Under the pieces are notes generated by a model. That model saw nothing but the letters and a program-made list of their open reading frames with translations. It searched no databases and was not told the origin of the DNA. Shown here piece after piece: positions 15,945-23,847 of a DNA stretch of 64,000 nt. The first letter of the stretch is position 1; every line of letters starts with the position of its first letter. Origin of the DNA: an uncultured Bacteroidales bacterium (lineage in GTDB: Bacteria; Bacteroidota; Bacteroidia; Bacteroidales; UBA932); assembly GCA_947168065.1 (NCBI GenBank), contig CAMVKH010000005.1:1-64000 (forward strand). Reading direction: 5' to 3'. Position numbers and translations under genes: made by a program.

Positions 15945-15952
15945 TAAATTTG
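15945..15952 (+). promoter_or_regulatory. -7 element for duplicated DUF6273-like gene
   Basis: TAAATTTG, 23 bp before the ATG at 15976; no TTG at the right distance. Confidence 0.35.
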
Positions 15953-15975
15953 CTCTGCAAAACTCATACTTGTCC

Positions 15976-17949
15976 ATGAAAAAGAGCAGCTCTTTACTTT
16001 TGCTGGCAGCCGTTATTGCCGCCACTGTGTTCACGGCCTGTGAAAAGGCATCCTTTCCCATAGCAGGTTCCCGCCTCTATTTCGGGTCTTATCCCACGAA
16101 CGAAGTGGTGGACGGCACCTTCATGGCCGTGGACGGATATGCCCTGAACGACGGGGACGTCATCGCCGATCCTGCGTTGTATGCGAAACTGAAGCACGCT
16201 CTCTGGGACGAGAATGACGACACCAAACTAGACGGCAAGCGCTATCACCGGCTGCGCGGAGACGGTGCCGTCACCGCCATGGGCAACCGTGCGCAGCACT
16301 ACCGCTGGGAGCATCCGGAAGCCTGGCATTACTTTGCCTACGCTCCCATCAAGTGGCGGGTGCTGAGCGTCTCGGGAGGGAAAGCGCTGCTGCTCGCCGA
16401 CCGGATGCCCGACAGCCACCCCTTCCACGACAGTGCCGGGGATGTTTCATGGAGCGGATCCAGTCTCCGGCAGTGGCTCAACACGGCTTTCCTGCAGCGC
16501 GCATTTTCACCCGCCGAACAGGAGTCCATCGTGGAGACGGCTGTCGAAAACGCCCCGAATCACTATTTCGGCACTTCCTGCGGTCCGGACACGAAAGACC
16601 GCGTTTTCCTCCTCTCCGAAGCAGATGTGTTCTCCTCGAACAAGGCCGTTGCCTACGGCTTTGATCCCAGCGACGGCAAGACCGATCCGGCCCGGCGTTT
16701 CCATGCTACGTTGTATGCGAAGTGCCGTGGGGCCTGGTGGTCGCCCAAGGATTCGTCGCTCGGCGGTTCGTTCTGGTTCCTGCGCACCAGCGGCTATACT
16801 GCGGAGAATGCCGTCTACGTCGGGGCAGAAGGTGATATCTACAATCGCGGGCAGGTCAACACCTGCGACGATGCCGCCGTGCTGCCCGCCATCGTGATCG
16901 ATTTGAGCCGCGCGCCCATCAGTCCTGTCATAGAAGCGACGACCGCCGGAAAAAAGTATTCCATCCCTTCGGAGCGCTATACCGGTGACAGTTTCGGTGG
17001 ATTGAACAGTCCCTGGGTGAGAGAGGAACACAAGTTCTCGCACGAAACCCGCTGGTCGTGCCTTTACTTCGGGGCCTACCCTGCCAACGAGATTGTCGGC
17101 GATACGTTCAACGCCGTGGACGATTACGCGCTGGCCGATGGTGACGTCATTCTGGATGCGTCGCTCTACGCCCGGCTGGAAAAGGCAGAGTGGGACGATG
17201 ACGATGACACGATGCTGGACGGCGTGCGCTATCATCGCCTTCGCAGCGAAGGCGCCGTCACCGCCGCCACGGACCGCGAGCAGCACTATCGCTGGCGCGA
17301 TCTGACGGCCTGGCATTATTTCGCCTACGCCCCCATCAAGTGGCGGGTGCTGAAAATCACCGGCTCAAAAGCGCTTCTGCTCGCCGACCGGATGCCCGAC
17401 ACCCATCCTTTCCACGGTCAGGAAATGGATATAGACTGGCGTCGCAGCGACCTGCGCCGGTGGCTGAACGATGCATTTCTGAAGCGCGCCTTCAGCGGGC
17501 AAGAGAGCGCCGCCATGCTCGAGAATCGTATTGAAAACGCCCCCAACGCTTATTTTGGTACCCCCAGCGGTCCTGAAACGCATGACAAGGTATTCATCCT
17601 TTCCGGCAATGAGGTATTCAATTCCCCGCTGGCAGCCGACTATGGTTTCTATCCCGGGAGCGGGCTCGATGACCCCGCCCGGCGTTTCCGCTCCACGCTG
17701 TATGCCAAATGCAGGGGCGCCTGGTGGTCGCCCGTCGAGGCCTATCGCGGCAATTCTTTCTGGCTCATGCGCACCAGCGGATATACGCCCGGCAACATCA
17801 CCTACATCTGCGATTTCGGCTACATCTACAATCAGGGCACGCTGGTCACCTGTGACGATGCAGCCCTTCTGCCCGCCATCACCATCGACCTCAGTTCCGC
17901 GGGCTACACGATCGCACCGGAGGTCAGCTCCAAAGATATCATCCGTTGA
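15976..17949 (+). CDS. Lipoprotein with two tandem DUF6273-like domains
   Basis: 657 aa. Signal MKKSSSLLLLAAVIAATVFTAC with lipobox FTAC. The mature protein is an internal duplication: residues about 33-315 and about 360-645 share the order LYFG-Y-P-NE-V, DGDVI, YHRLR, WHYFAYAPIKWRVL, ALLLADRMPD-HPFH, LR-WLN-AFL-RAFS, VF-LS, YAKCRGAWWSP, RTSGYT, YIYN-G, CDDAA-LPAI-IDLS. The IKWRVL / LLLAD / WLN / RAFS order matches DUF6273, a domain best known from Firmicutes surface proteins. Function is unknown; a surface binding role is possible. The start at 15976 is preferred over a TTG two codons earlier. Confidence 0.75.
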   Translation: MKKSSSLLLLAAVIAATVFTACEKASFPIAGSRLYFGSYPTNEVVDGTFMAVDGYALNDGDVIADPALYAKLKHALWDENDDTKLDGKRYHRLRGDGAVTAMGNRAQHYRWEHPEAWHYFAYAPIKWRVLSVSGGKALLLADRMPDSHPFHDSAGDVSWSGSSLRQWLNTAFLQRAFSPAEQESIVETAVENAPNHYFGTSCGPDTKDRVFLLSEADVFSSNKAVAYGFDPSDGKTDPARRFHATLYAKCRGAWWSPKDSSLGGSFWFLRTSGYTAENAVYVGAEGDIYNRGQVNTCDDAAVLPAIVIDLSRAPISPVIEATTAGKKYSIPSERYTGDSFGGLNSPWVREEHKFSHETRWSCLYFGAYPANEIVGDTFNAVDDYALADGDVILDASLYARLEKAEWDDDDDTMLDGVRYHRLRSEGAVTAATDREQHYRWRDLTAWHYFAYAPIKWRVLKITGSKALLLADRMPDTHPFHGQEMDIDWRRSDLRRWLNDAFLKRAFSGQESAAMLENRIENAPNAYFGTPSGPETHDKVFILSGNEVFNSPLAADYGFYPGSGLDDPARRFRSTLYAKCRGAWWSPVEAYRGNSFWLMRTSGYTPGNITYICDFGYIYNQGTLVTCDDAALLPAITIDLSSAGYTIAPEVSSKDIIR

Positions 17950-17993
17950 GCCGTTCATGAAAATACGTCTGGGACGATTGAGGCGCGTTCCTT

Positions 17994-18800
17994 TTACAAG
18001 TTCAAGAGCCGCCTGGTTTCCGCCCATATCCTTTCATCCATAGACGGGTCGATATACCGGGTCGGAATAACCCGGCTTTTTCCTCCCACATAGTAGCGCG
18101 TACGTGCGTCTTCCGCAAGGGCGCGCAAGGCCGGACGGACGCCGGCCTGCGGTGACTTGCACAATGGCTTGAACAATATATCGGCCAGCGGATCGTACCA
18201 GTGACCCAGGTCAATCATGTCGGAAGCGACGATGCCCGGGTCGGCCAGGTTGACATGCAAGTCCGGATGACGCCGCGCCAGCTCGAGAGAGAACGACAGC
18301 AGCGCGCGTTTGGCCCGGGCATACGTACCGAGCTGGCTGAATTCTTTCTCGCCCGGCTGCAGGATGGCCTCGTCCAGCGACACAAAGCGACAGGTCAGCG
18401 ACACCATATTCACGACATGCGCGTCCTGCGGCAGTTTCGGCAGCAGGAGCTGCGTCAGGAGCCAGGGTCCGAAGTAATTGACAGAGAAAGTGTTTTCAAA
18501 TCCGTCTTCCGTCAGGCAGAAGCCTTTCGATATGACACCGGCGTTGTTGAAGAGCGCCACGGCCGAGCCGGGTTCAACGCTTTCCGCGAAAGAACGCACG
18601 GAAGCCATGGAAGCCAGGTCCAGGGGCCGGACCTCGATGTCGGCGCCGGGAACGCGAAGAAGAATGTTTGCACGCACCGCCGCGGCTTTTTCCAGATTAC
18701 GGCAGGCCATCAGCACGGGGATTCCCCGGCGGGCCAGGGAAACGACCGCCGCGGCCCCCATGCTGCCCGTAGCGCCGGTCACGATGATTCTTCCTTTCAT
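17994..18800 (-). CDS. Short-chain dehydrogenase/reductase (steroid-type operon, gene 4)
   Basis: 268 aa SDR. NAD(P)-binding TGATGSMGAAA near residue 8, NNAG in ALFNNAGVIS, catalytic Ser in VNMVSLT and catalytic YARAK (Tyr-x-x-x-Lys). The layout is that of retinol-dehydrogenase/WW-oxidoreductase-like SDRs, which act on hydroxy/keto groups of lipophilic substrates. ATG 18800 overlaps the stop of the Old Yellow Enzyme gene by 4 bp, so translation is coupled. By context it could be the hydroxysteroid dehydrogenase that sets the 3-hydroxyl; the substrate is not proven. Confidence 0.85.
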   Translation of the reverse strand: MKGRIIVTGATGSMGAAAVVSLARRGIPVLMACRNLEKAAAVRANILLRVPGADIEVRPLDLASMASVRSFAESVEPGSAVALFNNAGVISKGFCLTEDGFENTFSVNYFGPWLLTQLLLPKLPQDAHVVNMVSLTCRFVSLDEAILQPGEKEFSQLGTYARAKRALLSFSLELARRHPDLHVNLADPGIVASDMIDLGHWYDPLADILFKPLCKSPQAGVRPALRALAEDARTRYYVGGKSRVIPTRYIDPSMDERIWAETRRLLNL

Positions 18801-20032
18801 TTCCACCTTTTCTCAGCCTCTTCCACCTCCCGGCGCAGCCGTTCCGGCAGGTCGGCCACGCAGCGGTTGCATTTCATCTCCAGGGTATACATCCGTCCGA
18901 TACAGTAATTCGAATGGCCGCACGGGCTCCGGTCGATGGCTCCGCTACGGAGTTTGTTGACGAATTCGGTGTCCCGGATCAGCGCCCGGGCCATCTGCAG
19001 ACCCGCAAAACCCGCCGCGAGCACTTCTTCCATCTTCTGCCGGGAAACCATGCCGCCCACGTAGACCAGCGGCAACTTGACCGCTGCACGGAACTTCATC
19101 GCATCTTCCAGGAAATAAGCTTCCTTGTAAGGGACGGTCGGAATGATCTTCTTTCCGGCCAGCAAAAGCAAGGGTTTGAACCACAAGTATTGGAGACGGG
19201 GAACATAATGAGCCATCGTACGAAGCGGCATGTCGCCGCGCATCACTTCCATGGGAGCCTTGCTCACGAATCCCGCCGAGAGGACGAGCGCATGCACGCC
19301 AAGCCGCTCCAGTTCGCGGGCTACTTCAAGGCACTCGTCCTTCTGCATGCCGCCGCGAAAGCCGTCGTGCATATTCATCTTTACCAGCACGCCCATATCA
19401 TCGCCCGCCGCCTCCATGACGCGCCGGATGACGCGCTGCATCAGTCGCATCCGGTTTTGCAGCGAACCGCCGTATTCATCGCGCCGGTGGTTGGTATAAG
19501 GAGACAGGAACTGGCTGATGAGGTAACCGTGCCCGGCGTGGATCTCCACGCAATCGAATCCGGCTTCCCGCGCCAGGTCTACGGCATGTCCGAAATCTTC
19601 CACCAGTGCATCGATCTCGGGAACCTTGAGGCCCCGCACGAAGGTGGGCGAGTACAGGTTGAAGCCGCCCGAGGCACCGACGGGCATACAGCCGCAGGTG
19701 GAGCGGTGCGTCATGTTGCCACAGTGTCCCAGCTGGATGGAACACTTCGCACCGGCGGCATGCACCGCATCCGTAATCCGTTTCAGTCCGGGAATGATGG
19801 CCTCGCGCAACCAGAGCTGCCCCTTGAACGACAAACCGCTCCGGCTCACGGACGCGTAGGCCAGCGTGGTCATCCCTACTCCGCCCCGGGCCACGGCCAC
19901 ATGGTAGTCGTACAGGTCCTGAGACGGGCTGTTTCCATACGCCATGTTCTCGAAAGCCGCCGAGCGGATGATACGGTTCCGCAGGATCACGGGGCCGATG
20001 TTGAATGGCGTGAAGATCGGAGAGTCAATCAT
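18797..20032 (-). CDS. NADH:flavin oxidoreductase, Old Yellow Enzyme family (gene 3)
   Basis: 411 aa FMN barrel. Family motifs: TPFNIGPVILRNRIIRSA at the N-terminus, GHCGN, EIHAGHGYLISQFLSPYTNH, RRDEYGGSLQNR, LVKMN and YVGGM. A Cys-bearing tail (SPCGHSNYCIGRM, MKCNRC) follows the barrel and may bind an Fe-S cluster, but the second FAD/NAD domain of BaiCD/BaiH-size enzymes (about 640 aa) is missing. Family members reduce activated C=C bonds, including delta4 or delta1 bonds of 3-oxo steroids and bile acids. Next to a steroid 5-alpha-reductase homologue, a steroid ene-reductase role is a fair inference. The start lies 1 bp after the preceding stop. Confidence 0.85.
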   Translation of the reverse strand: MIDSPIFTPFNIGPVILRNRIIRSAAFENMAYGNSPSQDLYDYHVAVARGGVGMTTLAYASVSRSGLSFKGQLWLREAIIPGLKRITDAVHAAGAKCSIQLGHCGNMTHRSTCGCMPVGASGGFNLYSPTFVRGLKVPEIDALVEDFGHAVDLAREAGFDCVEIHAGHGYLISQFLSPYTNHRRDEYGGSLQNRMRLMQRVIRRVMEAAGDDMGVLVKMNMHDGFRGGMQKDECLEVARELERLGVHALVLSAGFVSKAPMEVMRGDMPLRTMAHYVPRLQYLWFKPLLLLAGKKIIPTVPYKEAYFLEDAMKFRAAVKLPLVYVGGMVSRQKMEEVLAAGFAGLQMARALIRDTEFVNKLRSGAIDRSPCGHSNYCIGRMYTLEMKCNRCVADLPERLRREVEEAEKRWK

Positions 20033-20033
20033 A

Positions 20034-20804
20034 TCAGTAAATAAAGGGAATTATGCGTTTGGTGCGCGCCGTATCGAGTTCCCCGGGGTATTCGTGATGG
20101 TAAAGGTCATGGATGCGCGCGGCTCGGGGCGCCAGATTGGCGAAGGTCCAGAGCGCGAAGACCGCACCCGCCCATGACCAGGTGAGGATGGCGAAGCCCA
20201 CCCATTCCATGAACTCACCGAAGTAATTGGCGCTGGTCACGTAGCGGAACATCCCGCCGCGGGGCAGGTAATGTGCCGTATCGCCCGGTTGACGAAGACG
20301 CCGGATGATGCTGTCGGAATGAATGTTGATGAACATCCCTGCCAGAAAGACCGCCGTGCCGCACAGGAAGGGCGCGCTGGTCAGCCAGGACAAGGGATAT
20401 CGTTCCGGCGGTGAAACATAGAAAATCCAGCCGCCCTGCATCAGGGCGTTCAGCGTATTGAACACCATGCCCATCAGCACGATGGATAGCGGCATCCGGC
20501 TGTGCCCGCGCAACTGCAGCGGGAAAATGAACGAGCGGTGAAAATAGTGGCTCTCGAACAGGACCAGGAAGACCAGCCGGACCACATCGTCGCGGCGGTC
20601 GGAGAACCGCCAGAGCAGCAGCATCGCCACGAAGACCGGCGCCTCCATCAGGACCCATCCCAGATGGTTATCGCACGAAGGGCCCCATTTTTCCGTATAG
20701 AATTTCCCGTATCCGGCGTTCACGCGGTACAGCGCAAAGAATACCACCACGGCAATGGCGGCCATCACCGCCAGGAAGATATTGAATGTGTGCGGAGAGA
20801 ACAT
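20034..20804 (-). CDS. Steroid 5-alpha-reductase-like membrane protein (gene 2)
   Basis: 256 aa with about six or seven membrane segments. The C-terminal third matches the signature of the 3-oxo-5-alpha-steroid 4-dehydrogenase family: FRYVTSANYFGEFMEWVGFA, then TFANLAPRAARIHDLYHHEY, ending RTKRIIPFIY (family form: V-x-x-x-NY-x-x-E-x-x-EW-x-G, L-x-PRA-x-x-x-H-x-WY, R-x-x-x-IPF). Such proteins reduce the delta4 bond of 3-oxo steroids using NADPH; related DUF1295 proteins have other lipid substrates. The ATG at 20804 shares one base with the TGA of the SDR gene before it. Homologous reductases in gut Bacteroidales are reported to act on 3-oxo bile acids. Confidence 0.8.
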   Translation of the reverse strand: MFSPHTFNIFLAVMAAIAVVVFFALYRVNAGYGKFYTEKWGPSCDNHLGWVLMEAPVFVAMLLLWRFSDRRDDVVRLVFLVLFESHYFHRSFIFPLQLRGHSRMPLSIVLMGMVFNTLNALMQGGWIFYVSPPERYPLSWLTSAPFLCGTAVFLAGMFINIHSDSIIRRLRQPGDTAHYLPRGGMFRYVTSANYFGEFMEWVGFAILTWSWAGAVFALWTFANLAPRAARIHDLYHHEYPGELDTARTKRIIPFIY

Positions 20805-21568
20805 CACTTGACTTTTTTCCAGAGAAAGGCGACCAGCGGGCCGGGCAGCAATGCGATCAAGGCCGGAAGCCATACGTTCATAAAACCGGGGCTGACAACA
20901 CGGCGGCGACGGAACATGGCGCGCAGGGCTTGTTTCACAAGTCTTTGCGGGGTCATAATGATACCCAGGCGCACGCCCAGCCGCATTTTGTTTTCGTCCA
21001 GACGATAGAGCGGCGTGGCGACAGCCGCCGGGCAAACAGTCGTGACGCCCACACCATAGGGTTTCAGTTCATACGAAAGCGAGCGCCCGAAACTTCTGAG
21101 ATAGGCCTTTGTGGCGGAATAGATGGTGATGCCCGGCGCGGGAATCCGGGCGGCCATGGACGACACATTGAGCAGGTAGCCGCTTCCCCGCTGCTTCATG
21201 GCATGGCCGAAAAGCACGCACGTCCGGGTCACTGTAGCCACATGCAGATTAACCATGGACTGAATCATGTCGAGGTCTTCAGGCTGGAGTTCCTTGAAAA
21301 AGAACATACCCGCATTGTTGATGAGGATGTCGGGCAGGAAAGCTGCTTCCCGGCACCATTCGAACAAGCGGTCTGCGGCGTCAGGAGTGGCCAGGTCCTG
21401 GAAACGGGCCCTGACTTCGACCGGAAAACACGCACGCAACATCTCCGCCGCCGCATCCAGTTCATGCTGCCGGTTGCTGACCAGAACCAGATCATATCCC
21501 CGGCCAGCCAGTTGCCGCGCATATTCCAGTCCCATGCCGGAACTACCTCCTGTAATCAGTGCCGTCAT
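20804..21568 (-). CDS. Short-chain dehydrogenase/reductase (gene 1)
   Basis: 254 aa. TGGSSGMG cofactor motif at residue 6, INNAG, NVSSMA (catalytic Ser) and YSATK (Tyr-x-x-x-Lys). The hydrophobic C-terminus (NVWLPALIALLPGPLVAFLW) suggests membrane association, as in HSD17B12/3-ketoacyl reductase-like SDRs. ATG 21568 gives the motif at the usual place; a TTG at 21580 is the other option. It is first in the four-gene unit running to 17994. A hydroxysteroid dehydrogenase role is inferred from neighbours. Confidence 0.85.
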   Translation of the reverse strand: MTALITGGSSGMGLEYARQLAGRGYDLVLVSNRQHELDAAAEMLRACFPVEVRARFQDLATPDAADRLFEWCREAAFLPDILINNAGMFFFKELQPEDLDMIQSMVNLHVATVTRTCVLFGHAMKQRGSGYLLNVSSMAARIPAPGITIYSATKAYLRSFGRSLSYELKPYGVGVTTVCPAAVATPLYRLDENKMRLGVRLGIIMTPQRLVKQALRAMFRRRRVVSPGFMNVWLPALIALLPGPLVAFLWKKVK

Positions 21569-21660
21569 TGATTCGATCAATCAACTGCGAAGATACCGAA
21601 ATAATCCTGCAAACATTATCACTAAACGGGACAATCCTTCCCCGGCCATGCCAGGAACTG

Positions 21661-23559
21661 TTACAGGCGCACCATCAGGCCGCCGTTGAGCCAAAGGCCG
21701 GGCATCGGGAGACCCCCGAAATCGAAGTACGGCGTGTTGAGTATGTTTTCTGCTTCGAGGTAGAGGCGGAAAGAACCGCGCTTGATCAGGCCCGTTTCGA
21801 AACCCAGATTTCCATTGAGCAGGAAATAGGGCTTATAGGACCGGGTGGTATGGTCCGCCGCCGCATAGTTGCCTGCGCGGTCGTAGAGCGTACCCGTGAG
21901 CTGCAAATCCAGCCGGTCGAGCCAGGGAGAAAGCATAATATTGATTGACAGCTTGTTGCGCATGTAGTCAAGCGCATACTCCGAGATCATTCCCCCACTC
22001 TCCTTGTCGGACCAGAGATGGCCGTAGAGGAGCGTTATACTGCGCAGCCAGGTGCCGCTCCGGTACTCCGCCCGCAAGTCCGCGCCCCAGGTGTCTAGGC
22101 GTGTCAATTGCATGCACTGCCAGTCTGCATCGGCCGTCTCCCTCACCCAGTCGATGATGTTGAGACCTCGCCGGTAGAAACCCGTCGCTCCCAGGGTGAC
22201 GGGGCCCAGCCTGTAAGCCGCACCGGTTTTGACAGTCAGCGCCTTTTCCGGCTGCAGGTCCGGATTCCCCTTATGGCCAGGCGCGGTATAATACAGGTCG
22301 GTAAAGCTGGGCAGCCGCATCGACTGCGACACGCCCGCATCCAGGTGCCATCGCTGTGCCGGCCGCCAGTCCAAATGCGCATTCCAGAGCGGCGCCGTAC
22401 CATAGGGAGAGAGGGCGGCGCCCAGCGAAGCCTGCAGACCGATCCGCCTGCCTTCCCAGGCATGCCGCAGGAAAAAGTCGCCGGTATGACGAACCTTCCA
22501 CTTCGTGTAGGTCCGGTCATATCCGGGAACGGGCAGCCGCCATGCCGGCACAGCACCCGTCGTGATATCATCGCCCAGCACCGTGCTCAGTATGTAATGG
22601 CAGGCATAGTCCGTCACCAGCGTGGTGGTACCGCCCCGCCAGTGGTAACCCACCGCGGCGTGCGCGCCGAAATTGTCGGTCTGATGGTGATTGTAGGGCA
22701 CTTTCGATGCATCGCCCCGGATCAGCTGAAAGCAATCGTAGTTTTTGCGATAGGACACCCAGGCGGCCAGCGAGAAAGGACCTGCCGTCTTCAACCAGCG
22801 AAGCGAGGCCAGCGCCGTGGAAGTCTTTTCATACTGCTCCGGGTAAGCCAGTGAGTAAAATCCGGCGGCACCGAAATCGCGCTTCTGCCATCCCGCCTGC
22901 GCATCGAAGGTGCCGGCACGCCCGCTCTCAAACAGCACGCGGCCATAGGTATTCCAGTTCGTAAAGTCCGTGCAAGGCCTGTATCCGTCACTGCGCCGGA
23001 GCGAAGCGGCGCCGAACAAGCTAAGGCGATCGCCCGCCGTGCGCAGCGAGCCGCTCAGGTTGCCGTAGGCGTAGCCGTAACGGCCTCCCGTCAAATTGGC
23101 GCGCAGGTAGTTTTCGCCGCTCATCCTTGTCCGCACGTTCACTGCGCCCGTGAGGCCTGTATTGCCGCCGATGCCCTCGATCAGGTCCATGCTGCCGATG
23201 ATGTCGGAATCGACGGGAAGGCTGTGGCTCTGGTGACCGGTTCGGGCGTCGGTGAAATCGACGCCGTTGAGCTGGATCATCGTCTGGTCAGGGCTGCCGC
23301 CCCGAATACCGATGTCCGTCTGGACACTCTTCCCGCCACGTTCACGGATGTCAATGGACGGACAGAGCCGCAACAGCTGCTCCAGCGTCTGGGCCTGTGC
23401 CGCAGGAATACGGGAAACGGTCACCAACGGCTCCTGTGTGGTCAGGTTCTGGATGGAAGACCGGTTCTCTGAAGTGACAGTAACCAGATTCAGCGTATCC
23501 TGTGCCCGCAGGGTAAAAACAGCCAGCAAGCTGGCTGCAAGGACGATGAGATGTCGCAT
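21661..23559 (-). CDS. TonB-dependent outer-membrane receptor, BtuB-like
   Basis: 632 aa. Signal peptide MRHLIVLAASLLAVFTLRA. The plug domain holds LEQLLRLCPSIDIRERGG, GIRGGSPDQTMIQLNGVDF and DLIEGIGGNTGLTGAVNVRT, followed by a 22-strand-type barrel ending in a short hydrophobic strand with terminal Leu (GLWLNGGLMVRL). There is no SusC-style N-terminal extension and no SusD partner, so it belongs with BtuB/siderophore-type receptors. It lies 92 bp upstream of the steroid-type operon on the same strand, so it may bring in that substrate, though an unrelated cofactor such as a corrinoid is equally common for this family. Confidence 0.85.
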   Translation of the reverse strand: MRHLIVLAASLLAVFTLRAQDTLNLVTVTSENRSSIQNLTTQEPLVTVSRIPAAQAQTLEQLLRLCPSIDIRERGGKSVQTDIGIRGGSPDQTMIQLNGVDFTDARTGHQSHSLPVDSDIIGSMDLIEGIGGNTGLTGAVNVRTRMSGENYLRANLTGGRYGYAYGNLSGSLRTAGDRLSLFGAASLRRSDGYRPCTDFTNWNTYGRVLFESGRAGTFDAQAGWQKRDFGAAGFYSLAYPEQYEKTSTALASLRWLKTAGPFSLAAWVSYRKNYDCFQLIRGDASKVPYNHHQTDNFGAHAAVGYHWRGGTTTLVTDYACHYILSTVLGDDITTGAVPAWRLPVPGYDRTYTKWKVRHTGDFFLRHAWEGRRIGLQASLGAALSPYGTAPLWNAHLDWRPAQRWHLDAGVSQSMRLPSFTDLYYTAPGHKGNPDLQPEKALTVKTGAAYRLGPVTLGATGFYRRGLNIIDWVRETADADWQCMQLTRLDTWGADLRAEYRSGTWLRSITLLYGHLWSDKESGGMISEYALDYMRNKLSINIMLSPWLDRLDLQLTGTLYDRAGNYAAADHTTRSYKPYFLLNGNLGFETGLIKRGSFRLYLEAENILNTPYFDFGGLPMPGLWLNGGLMVRL

Positions 23560-23607
23560 GACCGGCAGATAAACTTTGGAGCCGCAATTTAGCAAATTTT
23601 GACGAGA

Positions 23608-23766
23608 CTATCTCAACCGAACCGACCGGATCAGGTACAGGATGGGAAATATCTCCAGGCGGCCGATGAGCATTTCCGCCATGGACGTAAACTTCAGAAA
23701 ACTCGAAAGGCCGGCATAATTGGAAATGGAACCCACTTCGCCGAATCCGGGGCCGAACTCGTTATT
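23608..23766 (-). pseudogene. trkH: trkH 3' remnant (potassium uptake subunit)
   Basis: About 52 codons encode a C-terminal TrkH/KtrB segment: the last pore-loop motif FGPGFGEVG, then NYAGL and MLIGRLEIFPILYL, then the stop at 23608. The reading frame continues only about ten unrelated codons further upstream before lacking any TrkH sequence, so the rest of the gene (normally about 480 aa) is gone. It sits between the LysR gene and the TonB receptor and marks an old deletion or rearrangement breakpoint. Confidence 0.7.
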
Positions 23767-23815
23767 CCGCTGCAAAGTTATTTTTCGAACGCTCATAAAT
23801 CAATACAATAATATT

Positions 23816-23823
23816 TATCTTTG
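23816..23823 (+). promoter_or_regulatory. -7 element for LysR gene
   Basis: TATCTTTG, 24 bp before the ATG at 23848; no matching -33 TTG. It lies next to the trkH remnant. Confidence 0.4.
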
Positions 23824-23847
23824 CATTGAAAATATCAATCAACCAGC

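Noticed and set aside
18797-20032. Naming the Old Yellow Enzyme BaiCD or BaiH
   Set aside because: It lacks the C-terminal FAD/NAD(P) domain of those ~640-aa enzymes, so only the family level is supported.
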